Assembly (NCBI GenBank): GCA_008711295.1
Contig: VUYV01000047.1
Coordinates: 2,712,831 to 2,776,830, forward strand
Length of the DNA: 64,000 bases
Source of the DNA: Anarhynchus alexandrinus
Taxonomy: Eukaryota; Chordata; Aves; Charadriiformes; Charadriidae
Direction of reading: 5' to 3'
In this document: in pieces, positions 46,677 to 59,615 of the stretch
How positions within the stretch are numbered: position 1 is the first letter of the stretch
Layout: every line of letters starts with the position of its first letter
Position numbers and translations under genes: made by a program
Notes under the pieces: generated by a model
Seen by the model: only the letters and a program-made list of their open reading frames with translations
The model's database searches: none
Told to the model about the DNA's origin: nothing

Positions 46677-49600
46677 GTGAGTGCAAACCGGTAAGGCTGA
46701 AGGTGGTAGTTTGGCTTTGGGGTTCTCATCATGTAACATACCTGTGTCCTTTCAGAGACTGGGGAACTAAATGATTTTATTCTAATTAGGACTTGGACAC
46801 TTTTATGAATGAGAAGTCAAATGCCTTCCTATACACGTAGTCTTTCTGTGACGCGTTGTGTTTGCACGTAACTCATGCTGTGTGACAGTTTGTGTGAAAG
46901 CAAATGGATATGGTTCCATTCAGTCTGTCTCTAGTACACAAAGCTATTTTGTGTTGTCAATAGAAATCATAAATTCTCTACGTTACTGAGCTTTTTTTCC
47001 AGCCAAGGAGTAGTACCTGAAAGTGTTATGGGATATTGGGTATTTAATTGTTATATTGGTTTTTTAAGTCTCCATTTTGAGTGTGTATCTCTCTCTCTGG
47101 CCCTGACACATGAGAAGGTCTAGTGAAACGTGCTCTTCCAAGCAGGTCATTCCACTGAGCAGGTTGCTGGGAGTGATGGATGTGGGAGAGGTTGAGTCTC
47201 AATGGCGTTGTTTTGACACACAGTAGTGTACTGTGTTATCAAGCAGGAGGACGCTACTTCTGATGAGGTCTGTTCGTTGTACCTCTGTCATATGGAATGG
47301 AAGACATAAATGTTTTATGATGTTTCAGGCCTTAGCTGGTAGTCCCTCAGATCAGAAGTGTAACTGGGTCCTTAAATCCGAGTAAATCAAGAGATGTGGA
47401 TAGAAAACACCCTTTACAACCTGTTCTCACAAGATTGTAAGATAAAATTCAGGGTAATAGTGGTCATCAACTGCGGCTGCCTACAGGTAATATGATTTTG
47501 TTCTTGCCCTCCTGGCTGGAGCTGTGTCCTTCTTTTCCACGTGTTGCAATGCATATAAGGTCAGAGGGTCAAAATGTTTATATTTTCAGCTTCCTAGTGT
47601 GAGCCTTCAATGCTGCCCTCCCTCCCCCAAGCTTTTAATACCCTAGTAACCACTTTTCCACATACGCTTTTATGGAGCTTGATTCCAGTTTTTCATAATC
47701 TCTGCCTTCATCAGTTAAGTATCTTCAGCCAAGTCAAGCTTTGATTCAATGATATCTTTGTACTAGCAAAATACGAGGATGCTTATTTCCATGTGAATGT
47801 GATTTCCAAACTCTGGAAGTTTCCTGTACTTGCTTGGCAAAATTTTTTTGTCTGTACTCTTTAATAATGCTGTGATGTTTGTGTCCCCTACCCCCTGAAT
47901 CCCTTTGTCTAGAAACTCCTTATAGCCTCCTTGATTTTGAGAGCTGGCAGGTATTATGTCATACTCAGTGGAAGCAATTTTATTCTTACCACGAGTCTCA
48001 ACAAGTAAAAACAAAACATTGATCTGTTTGCCACGAATTTTACTGAAATGGGTTTTCATTGACGAAAAAAAATTTATTATCTTCAGATCATTCAGGAATT
48101 TAAATAAAAATACTATGTTTGGTAACTTTTGGAAGCTCTAGGTAAACTTAAAGCATGTTGGGGTTTTTTTTTAGTCATTTTTTATTTTATTTGCAGGGGC
48201 TTCTGTAGACTACGGGATTTGCAAGGCTGGGCCAGGCTTGCTTTTACAGCGCCTGGCGGTGTAGCATCAGGTAGTGTAATGTGTCTTGACTGGACTGATT
48301 TAAGACGATTACAACCCACACCTCTTCTCCTTCCCACAAATAATGTATTTTTTCTGGCTGTCAGTATTGCTATTTTGTAATGGGGACTGATATAACTAAT
48401 CAGTCCTTTTCTGAATGTAGGGTATGTTTGAAGTAAGGGTGATGTAGTAGACTGTCGCCTAGGTCGATGTAGACCGAACCCCGGAGTAAACACATTTTTA
48501 GAGCATTGCATGGAAACTGCATAGGCTTAGTTGCTGAAATATGAGGTTTTGGGTTAGATTTTGTATTCTAGAAGAGAATTAACAGTCTTGAGGAGAAGAC
48601 TGTCTCTCTCCGTGGGACCGCTAGCATAACTGTGGCTTGTGGTAAAAATAAATAACACAAGTTAGGCAGCTGGCGCTCTGCACCTACGTTTTCCCATCCA
48701 TGCTGTGTGGTTTAGTGTTTTTTTGCATTCAGGGCAGGCTACAGTGAAGCTTGTTTGATGAATTGCAGTTTGTCTCATGAGCATGATACTTTGAGAATAA
48801 GAGCAATGACTGAGCATTGGGTGGCTTCTTTCTGATTCATTAAGCAAGCCTTCCATTATAAATTAGTTTCAAAACCAAGATATTGGTGTATATATTTATG
48901 AAAAACAAAGTATAGAGCATTCTGAAATAGGTACAATGGAATTCCAGTTACACAAACAAAAAGCGAGAACCTAAGTAGTTCTGTATTCAGTGTTGATGAT
49001 CTGTATTTCATATGAAAGGTTGACCTTTGCAGGGCCTTTTCTTCTGAAGTAAAGAATAGGCTGATCTGTTTCTCCCACAGCTGGAAGGGCAGGGGGAAAT
49101 TCGGTTGATCTTATTTTTTCAGCAAGACTATCACAGGGAATGATAGGGCTGGTTGCTGAGATTGCAAAGGACTGTGCGGCCCCAGGCATCTTTAACTATG
49201 TGCGAAGACTGATTCTGTTGAATGCAAAAAAAAATATGAAATGCCTAAGTTTAGACTGAACACTGATTTGAGTCAGGAAAAATGGGATCCTTCCTATTGA
49301 CTTAAAATGGATACCCGAGACTTTCATGTGATGGTTCATATAAATCAAAGTGAATGGGCATTATATTACACATTCATCATTACGATTATCGCTTGAACTG
49401 CTTTGCAGTTTACCAGTGTAACCTGGTAAGCGTTTGCCAGTGTCGCGTTTAACTATAAAGACAATATTAAAACACGGTACTATGAATTTTATTTAATTGT
49501 AGTGGTCTAAAGCTCTACAACTTGCAGAATTTAAGGCAGACGCATAGATGATCAAGAGCATATACATTCTGCATGGGGAATCTGTGGGGTTTTTTTACAT

Positions 49601-50312
49601 CTGGGGATATAGTTACCGAGATACAAAACATGCTTTTTATGGCAATGAGAGTCTATTTAAAATTCTATTTTTAATCCAATATAAATCTATTCAAAATATG
49701 TTATGATAAATATTTAAATGCTTTCTTGTGGACAAAAGCATTCTGCCCACCCAATTGTGCAACTTCAGCTTAAGCCTGTTTTCTGTTTCCAGCCTCTTAA
49801 TTGTTCTGTAATCTGTGGTGCACAAAGAATTAAATGTGTCCAGTCCTCAGCATTTGGTTAATCTCATTATGCTCCGGGAGATGGTCCGTAGTTCAGGTCT
49901 TGGGATGCGGGGATGGGACTTTGGCCTGTTGACAGTTGTTTAAAGGTTGAATGCTGTTAGAGCCTCTTGCCTCTGCTCACAAGATTTTCCCAAAGAAAGC
50001 CTCAACAGCGTTTTATAGCATCCAAATAAGAGCTGAGGCATTGTCTTTAAGTATTTAAAACAATTTTAAGATCCATTGAAGGAATATGTTTGGTCAGATG
50101 GGCAGGGGTCACTCTTCGGAACTGGAAGCTCTAGAGAAACCTGATGATTTGAGGTATGGTCAAAGATTTAGTAGAGCTGCTGCAGGAAATGTGAAGCATT
50201 GAGAAGAGGTTGAAAATGTTGTGTATTTTTGTGGGCTCTCCTCCCTTTGCCTGTTGTAGCTCCTGAATGGGTGAAAAGATCTGAGAGTATGTGAATATGG
50301 AGAGAACATATG
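46677..50312 (+). other. presumed intron, nothing confident
   Basis: Plus-strand T/G-biased DNA. An acceptor-like tatttgcag at 48196 and a donor-like cag|gtagtg at 48271 bracket 74 bases, with the ORF 48129-48380 across them; support is weak. Around 49286-49312 the words gatccttcctattgactta recall an old amniote repeat but are too short to call. Confidence 0.45.
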
Positions 50313-50376
50313 GACTTAGGTTGGACTTGATGATCTTAAAGGTCTTTTCCAACCTAAACGATTCTATGATTCTGTA
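50313..50376 (+). mobile_element. CR1 LINE 3' terminus
   Basis: About 64 bases: aggttggacttgatgatctt, then aaaggtcttttccaacctaa, then acgattctatgattctgt. A severely 5'-truncated CR1 3' end with its terminal repeats, on the presumed sense strand of the host gene. Confidence 0.9.
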
Positions 50377-52277
50377 ACTGCGGTACGATACGAGCGTACA
50401 TTGGTGTGTGAGGCTGATGTCTGGTGGGACGAGATTATGAATTTAATGTTCCCTGCCCTTGTGCGAGGGGCTGCAGGTCTGTTGGGGTCGCGGGTGAAGT
50501 ACCCCACCTGAAAGACTGGTGTTGGGATATACAGTCAAATATATCTCATTTCATTTTACCAGTCTTCTATGCATAAGTAGTCCTAGGAAGGCCTGGTAAA
50601 TGTGGAATTACTGTTTTTTCTTTCCATTTGTGTTTTAAATTAGACCAGTCACTAGTTTTGTTATCGGATTCTCATACATCTTATACAGCTATTCCTGCTG
50701 CTTGTCGTCCTCTGCTCCCCCTGCTTTTGCATTACTGTGGGCTCTGGATCTGCACTTGATTTAAAGTCAATAAAAATATCTATCAGAGCTTCTGTTAGTG
50801 TTGAAAGTCTCTAATCACTTCGGGTATTTTTTTGGCACACAAGCTTGGGAAAGCCGATCTATGAGTGTGATTTTTTTTTTTGAGGGGAAAAAAATCCACA
50901 TATTTTCTTTGTTTGAGGTTCTCATCTATGGTTTCCACTAAGAGGAACACTGATGGCATCTTCTGTAGGTTGTCCACAGTGTATTTGGTCAAGAAAAGAA
51001 GCAGTTTAAGGAATGTGACGTGTGGTTCTTGATGCAGAAAAAAGCTCTGTATGCTTAATACATTGGAAAACATTTGTTCAAGAGCACGTCTTCCCTGTGC
51101 AAAATTTGCCCCTGTGGTATTATTAAGGTCAGTATCCATGTAGGTTATCTCATACATACTGAATGTGATGCCCGAGGTCAGCTTTGTGTTGTAAATACAA
51201 CTTTAAGGAATGTTTTGTCCTGTTTTGTGCTGCTAAAAAGGATCTATATAAGTTGTTTGCTTAGAAACTTATTTACTCCTGCTCTTCCTGGACTTGTCTT
51301 CATTTCCTGATTAGAGAATAAGGGTCGTAGATGAAACATTGTGTCCTGCTTAACAAGTAAAGTTTGTGGAAATAGTCCTTATGTGTATACATACGCTCAT
51401 TGACTGATTCTCTTTTAAGTGAATTGGTATTAATTTTAAGATAAATGTTTACTGTTCTGGACATTTAGGCAGACTTTTCTATTCTTTACTAAACCTTGGT
51501 GTGAAAAAATGTGTTGTCAATTTTGTGAGAATAATGACTGTGTTGTATTGCTATTTGAGGAGTATTAGAGTGAGTCTGTGATTCAGGGAGGAATTACCAA
51601 AATGCTGTCTCATAAAAATCAAATAAACTCAGCTTCTGGCTCAAGTGGGCAAGTTCACGTGTCCCTGTAGTTCTTTGAACGTCCTGGCTTGAATCTTTAC
51701 TACTGAAAAGGTCTCTGCACTTCATCATGTGTTGGCACGTTCACTGAGAATCAGCATTCCTCTTCTGTATTATTTCTTGATAGCTTTTTCATTAATCCTT
51801 TGAAAGTACTGGACTGCTTAATGGAGTCGGAATAAAAATAATGTATTTTCAGAAAGTCTTCCGGTGTGTCATGTTTGCTTTCTGCGTTTCACTTAGGCGT
51901 TAATCAATTAACTGATTTTGATTCTAGTCACTTCTCAGGTTAGATCGCAGCGATACGTGGATGGATAATGTACTCTGTAAATTAGGTGTGAAACGGTTGG
52001 AGAAACGCACAAGCTGGTGCTGTGCAGAGCCAAGTCAGGTTTGGCCTGCCTTTATTTCAGCTTGCGCACGCTGCCTTGAGAACGCGCGGCAGCCTGGCAA
52101 GGCTAACGCCGAGCTGCAGCTAAATTGGTCCTATAGAAGACTGCTCAGATGTTCATTTTCTACCTGTAGTTTTGCATCTATTTTGTTGCTTGAGTTGTCT
52201 ATCATGGGGACTCTCCTGTTTTAGGAGATGAAGACTCGGTCTCCTGTTGCTGCTCACGTTACAGCCCAGCTTTGCGA

Positions 52278-52364
52278 TGCTGAGCCTCATTTGATGAAGC
52301 TCAGCTGTTGATGATGAACCTGTTGATGATGATGAGCCTGATGAACCTCAGCAGATGAACCTGT
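52278..52364 (+). repeat. degenerate GATGA/CCTG repeat
   Basis: Repeated gatgaacct, gatgagcct and gatgaagct words, seven within about 90 bases, two of them followed by gtt. It appears to be slippage-generated low-complexity DNA. Confidence 0.75.
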
Positions 52365-53850
52365 TACAGGTTTTGCAAGTGGAAGAGTCTTTAGCTCAGT
52401 GCTGTGGATTGTGAGGAGGTGGTTGTTGTGGGGCTGGTTGGAAGCTGGCGCTGAGATGCCCACCCAGAGGAGCATTGCGAGGAGGTGGATACCGCAGCCG
52501 GCACCTCCTGCCCCTGCCATCACCCAGCAGCCAGATTCAGCGCGCAGCACCGAGTCGCTCATCAAGGCGAAGGAGAAAGGAAGCAGGTTATTTGGGACCC
52601 CACTTCTCAGCTTCAGCTTTTCTTAAAACAGTTTTACTCTTCATGGCTACTACTTCCGAATTTATACGTTGAGCTCCGCTTTGCTGTCAGCTGTAATTTT
52701 CTTGATGCCTTTAACAAAGTGTTTGGGGGAATTACTTTTTAAGTATTGCTTGACTGTCCTGGAATGAAGCGGGTTTTAATGCTTGAGCTTCTGAAATTAT
52801 CAGTTGGTGTAGTGAGCCACAGGGCCATCAAGTGCCACAATTTTGCTTATAAATAGGACCAGAGAGTATTTCAACAAAAATTTGTTACTGATTACCTTTA
52901 AGGATTTTGCCTAAAAGTTAAATCTTACAGTTTTTGATAGTGCATAGATAGTGAAGAAAACTTGACTAGGGTTTCTTATGTGTCATATTATTTCAAAATT
53001 AGATTAATTATGAGTATATTATAGTAGGCAGCGTTGCAACTCAGAGTCTCTGTTCCCTGGAAGCGAATGTCTGCTGAAGATGTTCAGTATGATCTGTGAC
53101 AGAACTGAGCTGGATGTAATTGTTTATTGAAAGAAATCTGCTTATCTGTTACGTGAACAATGGAAAAAGAGCGCAAGTTATCAGAAACAAAAGTGTAGCT
53201 GCCTTCGCTCTTCTGGTAAAGAATTCTCAGCTCCTGAAAAGCCAATCTTGGCAGATAGTAGATGCCAAGGATGGAGGGCTGGGGGACATGGAGTCTCAAC
53301 TTTGTTAAGATATTTCCCCAAAGTTCTTTTGGCCTCTCTGAAATCTTTGTATGAACGATAGAGCTAAGATACCTTCAGTGAATTCGGCAACCTGTAAGTT
53401 GTGCTCAAGCTGTGAGTTTTACAGGGTTTCTGATGCTCTGTTGGAGGGTGAGGTTGCTCTTATTTTTTTTTTCTTTAAATTTTATGAGAATTTTATATAA
53501 TGATGTTCCTGTCATGCTTTTGGCTATGAATCAGCAAAGCATTTATGTGCATGCTTTAATTGAAGCGTGGAGTTGTCTCGCTGTGCAAATGTTGAAGTCA
53601 GTGAGACTATTAATTAAAATTAAGTATCTGCATAAGTGCTTTTTCTAAAAATAAGTTGCTTCACAACAGCTTTGGGCCATATTTGGGGAGGAGGGGGTTA
53701 TTTTTTTTGAACTTTGAAAATAGGTATATGGTTGTGTCTGAATTGTAGGATGATAAAACGTGGCAGCAATACCAGACGGCAGAATGTTCATGGGATGGAG
53801 TGTGAACTTTCTGCCCTGTAAGATGTCGCCTAAGCCAGTATTTATTTATT

Positions 53851-53890
53851 TTTAAATAGAGAATAAAACTGTTTAAATAGAGAATAAAAA
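53851..53890 (+). repeat. 19-base tandem duplication
   Basis: tttaaatagagaataaaa occurs twice, at 53851 and 53872, with a 21-base period. Confidence 0.92.
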
Positions 53891-54645
53891 CTAGTATGGT
53901 TTTCATATTGCACAGAGGGTGGTGTCAAGGAGGACTCAAAAGCTTAAGCTACCTCCATAGTGGAAGCACACGAGTTACACTCATAGCAAACAGACAATTC
54001 ATCATCTTTCTTACTGAGTGCCTGGTTACAACTCCGTTTTTCTTCCATCGAGTAAAACCTTGCATCGTTTAGTTATCGTCAGTGCTTCTCAGTGTGAGAC
54101 TTCTTAGCTAGTTGTGGTGTGTGTCATTTATGTTTTCTGTCTGTAGTCAGAGGCATTATAAATGGGAGTACTGAGCTGCAGTTTTATTCCTCTACATATT
54201 TGAGAATTTACTATACAAATTTATCGTACAATTTTACAAAATTATCTGGTTTATTAATTCTCGTGGCACTTTGGTGACATAGTGTACTTTTATCTCCTAA
54301 GTCTGGCTCTTTGCTGTACTCACTTCATCATGCAAGCCTGTTACCTTTTTTTCAGATTTCTTTTAAAAATAGACTTCTTTTTACCTGCCCCAACAAACCA
54401 ATAAATTAATAGCAGAGGGAAGAAGTCACTGGAAACACAGAGGAATGTGTTTCAGGCTGCTTTTACTGTCACATTTCTGCTTGCACCTCTGCTGTCTCTT
54501 CTTGTGACTCTGATTTATTTTTTTTTTTTTTAAGATCTTTCTGACCTGTCTTTTTATAGGTACGTTTATAAAGCACCGACCACATTCTTACGCAGGAAAT
54601 TATAAGAGAAGTTACCGCACGTGACGCGGGCTGGGAAGAAGCATC

Positions 54646-54712
54646 CTTTGCCTCAGGTCATGCAGATACTTGAAGTCAGATGCAGAATTAGAGCTCAGGT
54701 GTTTTCTGACCA
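54646..54712 (-). mobile_element. MIR-like SINE relic
   Basis: The plus strand reads tttgcctcaggtcatgcag, then gaagtcagatgcagaattag, then agctcaggtgttttctgac. This is the reverse complement of the MIR series from the 'cttgcccaaggtcacacag' box through 'agtcagtggcagagc' to 'cccaggtcttctgac', in order and spacing, apart from a small insertion. It is one of the clearer SINE relics here. Confidence 0.65.
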
Positions 54713-56629
54713 GAAGATGATACTTCTGAGGTGCTTCAGCGCAACGTGTGTTGATATCCCCAAGCTGTTGGTTTTTTACTGCTGCAGTTCTTAGTCTTTA
54801 TCGTTATCATTTATTCTTTTATTAGTAGTAGAAACTGAGAGTCACGCTTGCGTGTGAATACAGTTCAGATCCTTGCTGAAAATCACATGGTTGTTTCTAA
54901 AATGGGGCTCGGAAGGTTCGTATTTTAAGTCATTAATTGATATTGGGGGGGGGTGGAGTTGTGTTTGTTTAGTGGTGGTGCTAAAAGTTTCTGTAAAGCA
55001 CTGTCAAGTGAACACAAAGCAAAATTTACATTGTTTGGGGAAAAATACCAATGTTGCCATCTTTACTACTAGCACGTCAGTCGTTCTTTATTGCTTTTTA
55101 AATTTGATTTCATTGTAGTGTGGCGAGCTTTTCAATAAACATAGTGGTTTCATTTATATAACACTAGAATTATTGTTAATGCACGGTTTCATACTGCGAA
55201 TTACGTATGTAATATTGTGTCCAGTGGGATCCTGTATCACAAAATTTGCATAGTTATAGTGCTAGTGACATCGTATCTCATACAAAGAACCTAGGGACCT
55301 GATACAATATCAGTAAAACTGTCTCATAGGTATGATTCAAACAGTTTTATTAGCAACATATGGGGTATGAAGGAGCCACAGAGGGTAGTTTCGAGTGTAA
55401 GGGTGCTGGCCTATCTTTTTCAGCCTGTAATTATATCAGTCCTCTTCTATGGCATTATTTGTTGCTGCTCTGGGATTGCTGAAAAATAACTACTAATATG
55501 GTGACACAAAGGATCAGAATAAATTATAATTGTTGACTTTACAAGAAATTCATTGGCAAAAAGGCTTACTATCCTAAGCTCGGATGTCATTTCTGGTTCA
55601 GCCGGAGCTAAGCCACATACGCGAAATAATATCTTTTCGAAAGTCTTAGGGTTTTCTGGCAACCTTATCCTGTTGTGTTGGATGCTTTTTGTGATCTGAC
55701 AGATGCGAGGAAGAAACTTCTTTTGGCTGCATTTTAGTTTTTAATCTTAAGCTAGGAGAGTGCCTTTTGTTTAATTGATAGTAGGATGTTGAACTCTTGT
55801 TCCCCAAATGGAACACATTGTAATTAGTAATCTTCAAATAAAGAGTTCATCATTTAAACGTTTTGACATTAAAACCTAGCAACCATCTAACTAGAAGATT
55901 GTAGTAGTGCTCTTTTCAGTTGAACTTTTAAAAATTATGGTATATTAAAAAAATCATTTGTACATGTTGTAAAAAATGAAAAGTTTGGAGGTTTAATGTT
56001 TCTGCATTGTACTAATTGGCTACAGAAGAGCCATAGTGTCTACATAGCTATTAGAGAAAAGTACGATATGACTACTTTCCTGATATCTTTTTAAAATGCT
56101 TGTGTTTTTAAAAACATCGGGTTGAGCAATGTCTCTTCGCCAAAATTAGGACAGTTACATAGACTTTACTCACAATTACTTCTGAATTCTTTTGTTCTGG
56201 ATTGAGGTTCAGCACAGGAAAAACTGAGGGCCAGAGCTGGTGAAGATTAGCAGATCTGTGATGATGGGTCATCTGGGCAGATGTGCCCCTGGAGCGCTGG
56301 GACTTCTGTGCTGCTTCACTGATGGGGAAGCATCTTTTCATCCTTTTTTTTTGCCATTTCATTTCCATTGTTTCGATATAGATCCACACTACACTTGTAG
56401 AAACTTGATCCGGAAGGGATCCGGGGAATTGTTCATCACTTATATTGAGGTAGGATGAAACTTGTCTGAACCATTCCTGACTTAAATATACATAAAAAAT
56501 AATTAGTAAGATTCTGTGAACTTTGCAGGGAGTGTAATTTGGGATTTAATTGCTAAACATCATTCCTAGGGTTCAAGCTCTCAATCAAAAGTGGCACTTC
56601 AGTTGAAGATACATTAAAATTCTAGTATT
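54713..56629 (+). other. presumed intron, nothing recognised
   Basis: AT-rich DNA with a G run at about 54946-54953. No exon or confident repeat. The 93-codon minus-strand frame at 56108-56389 is not recognisable. Confidence 0.5.
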
Positions 56630-57465
56630 TGCTTGCAACACCTCTCAGAGCTTAGTGTTACCTGCTCAGATTTTCAAGTGTGTACTCTGAAGCCATCAAT
56701 GAACGCACTGAAGCGTACTGGACTGAGGACAAATTCCTGCCTGTTTCCAGTGTTCTGCCATTCTCATAGCAAACTACTGGTAGTTACACTCACGGTGTGG
56801 TTTTGTATCCTGTGATATTCCTGCACCTTAGTGGTATAACCTGGATCATATTTCCTCTTCTTTATTTTCTAAAATCTTGTGTGAAAAAGCCTCACTAAAG
56901 TCCAGATGCATTTCTTGTCAAAGGGGGAAATTAAGATTAGTTTGTGACTTTTTTTTTTTCCCCCTGTCAAATCTTGACTGGTCAGTCTTCTAGGTGTGTA
57001 CAAATGGATAGTTTAATTGCTTGTTTTGGTAACCTGCTGGTATGGAATTAAGGATTACTTGTTTGTAATTCTTGTTTCTCCTTTTTCTTCTCTTTTGGGG
57101 TAAGTTTTGTTTGTGCAAGCACATTGTGTCTTTGGGAGCTTGTCTGACTTCCATGAACTTTTGAAGATAATTGTGGTTGATTCAGGAGCTATTTCAACTA
57201 GTTCCCTTAGTATTCAATATTAAAAAAAAACCCTCAGATTTTGTCAATTTGAATTTATGTTTTGAAAAATATCCTCTTATCCTATTTCTACCCTATCTCT
57301 CCGAAAGCTTGGACTGGAAGCTCTCTGGCAAAATCATTGCTGTTGAGAATCTTAAGCCCTTTGGTGAAGACTTAAGTGAAAAAGCATTAAACCTTCCATT
57401 TTGACAAATAAGTAGAAATGTGTCATCTAACTTGCAATCGAGAAGTGGACAGATGCCAACTTTTA
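56630..57465 (-). mobile_element. ancient CR1 LINE, ORF2 reverse-transcriptase region
   Basis: A long, old CR1 fragment on the minus strand matching the archosaur/turtle CR1 ORF2 in collinear order. Diagnostic plus-strand words are gattttcaagtgtgtactct (56671), gcgtactggactgaggaca (56713), tggatcatatttcctc (56841), cctcactaaagtccagatgc (56891), cagtcttctaggtgtgtaca (56982), ttccatgaacttttgaagat (57149), cttagtattc (57206) and tttggtgaagacttaagtga (57359). The region corresponds to the N-terminal and central reverse-transcriptase domain. Frames are broken many times. It differs from the young CR1 copies in being internal rather than 3'-terminal. The right edge is approximate. Confidence 0.78.
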
Positions 57466-58509
57466 GGTACATAAACATCACAATCTTCTGATCTTTCTGT
57501 CTAATGCAGCTCGTCCTCTGACTCCAAGGCAACCATCTACAGGGTGAAATGGTCATTTTCAGTGTGTCCCCTAAAAACAGTCAGCTCTTTCTTTTAGACA
57601 TCATTAAGCATAAACTTGTACTGTTGTAATGTATTTTTTTGCCTTTTTAATGCAATTTTGCTTTTTGCACACTTTATGTTACAGTGTTTTCTCCTTTCCC
57701 ATATCATTTTTTGTTTGGAGTAGAAAGCTCACACCCACTTTGCTAAAGATGGGAAAGGAGTGATTTCTGAAATAAACTATTAAATAAAAAAATTATATAA
57801 ACAGATCTGGACATCACATCACGGGGACTTTAGAAAACTGTCTTATGAGCCTCTAGAACCACTCATGTTAATTGTTGCATATCTTATAAATGTGTTTATT
57901 TCAAAGTACTGGAAGACTTCCAAAAAGTTTCTATATTTAAAAGGGCAAAAAGGATGTTGCAGTGGATTTAGCCCAGGACAAAATAAAGTAAAGGTTAACT
58001 TGGACTTCCGTCAGTGAAGGCTTAAAAGCTAGAAAAAAAAAAAAAATAATTAATGCTGGTCACTATGGTTTTGTGGTAGAAGGCTTTGTGAGACAAAGCT
58101 GATGTATTTTTTTAATAGGATTGTGTGTCTGGCCTATATTGCTATATAAAACTAATTTCTTTTAAGGCATTAAATCATTGCAACACAATATTTTGATATA
58201 AAAGCTTGGATTATATGTAGCTGAGACACGGAAAAGACCAAAAATGTCCTGTTGCTTAAAGTTTAACTTTTAATGGGATGAGAAAGACCTACATCTAGTG
58301 GATCTCCCCTGTACACGTGGCCCAGTTATACTTAATCAGCAGTTTTGTTGGTGATTTAAATTTGCTGCTGTATTTTTCACGTGATGCAAAGAATAGTGGA
58401 GAAATATATCCACAGTTAGTCATGTAGTTCAGTCATCAAAATAGAGTAAAACTGTAGTTCATACAGAAAACTTAGGTTGGGAAACTCCGTTTTGAGCATA
58501 TGGGCGTGA
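57466..58509 (+). other. presumed intron, nothing recognised
   Basis: AT-rich DNA with a poly-A run at 58033-58046. No exon or confident repeat. Confidence 0.5.
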
Positions 58510-58797
58510 TGCGAGGAGAGGCAGGGAGAGCTGGGACGGTTTAGCCTCGGGATGAGAAGGCTCAGGGGCACAAACTGAAATACCGGTTAAACACAGGAAG
58601 AACTTTTTCACTGTGAGTGGTCAACCACTGGAACAAGTTGCCCAAAGAGGTTGTGGAGTCTCCATCTATGGAGATACTCAGAACTCAGTGTGGTCCTGGG
58701 GAACCTGGTGTGGTTGACCCTGGTTTGAGCAGAGGGTTTGGACTAGTTAATCTCTGGAGGTCCCCTCCAACATCATCCATCCCCTGATTCTGTGAGT
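58510..58797 (+). mobile_element. CR1 LINE 3' end with internal deletion
   Basis: The left part matches the ORF2 C-terminal region (gaggagaggcagggagagct, then tgagaaggctcagggg). It then jumps directly to cacaaactgaaat and aggaagaactttttcactgt, omitting the roughly 100-150 bases that normally lie between. The rest follows the 3' UTR through gagcagagggtttggactag to ctgattctgtgagt. The wording belongs to a different CR1 subfamily from the 18141 copy. Confidence 0.9.
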
Positions 58798-59615
58798 TGG
58801 GGGAGGGCTTGGAGCTGTGGTTGTCTGTGGTGATTATAATGCCATGGCAAAAGGACTAGTGCAGTTCATGCATACACAAAAAAGACCGTGAAGTAGACAA
58901 ACACGGAAAATCTTGATGTTAACTTACACAGCACTGCAAGACCACCATTAGTATATTGTCTTGAATTCTGGTGGGGTGAGGTGTTTTCCTGACTTGATAA
59001 TGGTGGCCATCTACTGTGGAGAGGACCTTTAATGGCAGGTCACGTTGATAGGGTCTTGGGGGAGAGGAGGCAAGGCTTACTGGGCTCCTCCACTGTAGGA
59101 TTTGATCGTGTGTGAAGTAAACGAACCTACCTACTCTTGATCAATGGGCATAGGTGATTGTGGACTCTCCTGTCCACAGGAGAGCCTTTAGCTCAAGTGT
59201 AGTCTTTTATTGCAGATATTACTAGACTAAGGAGAGTATTTGGGATAAATATTAGGGTGATGTGGTGTTTTGATGAAGCTTCTTAGCCTAAAAAGGTTGG
59301 GAAGTTAGACCACATGAGCTCATATCCTTTTTTCTTTTCTCCCCCCAACTCTGTTCAGATCTAAGAACGCTATTACAATTGGCAAAATTGCACTTTATCA
59401 TCCGTCCGTTGGACTGAAGCAGATAGAGCGGATGGGAGAAAGTACTGCTCACCACTGAGACCCACAGACGAGATTTCCAGACTGCTTTGTTGAAGACATC
59501 TAAAGCAGCACAGCCTGGTATTTTACTGCTCCCAGTTTTGGATGCAGGTAATAATACTTCTGATAAAAATGATGTGTTTCATAGAGGAAAGGGGAAGTGT
59601 GTAGTTCCCTATTTG
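58798..59615 (+). other. presumed intron; one acceptor-like site
   Basis: No gene recognised. ctccccccaactctgttcag ends at 59358 and is a strong acceptor-like sequence, followed by a frame open for 32 codons to a stop at 59456-59458 (see findings). Confidence 0.4.

Larger units (their letters stand above)
50377..54645 (+). other. presumed intron, simple repeats only
   Basis: No exon recognised. 52278-52364 is a cryptic repeat of gatgaacctgtt, gatgag and cctgatgaacct words. A tandem 19-base duplication (tttaaatagagaataaaa) lies at 53851-53890. There are poly-T runs at 50873 and 54519-54532. The local GC-richer ORFs at 51961-52224 and 52399-52742 show no known motif. Confidence 0.5.

Noticed and set aside
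48197..48270. Possible 74-base exon between acceptor- and donor-like sites
   Set aside because: The donor (cag|gtagtg) is weak and long introns contain many such pseudo-exons; no other support.
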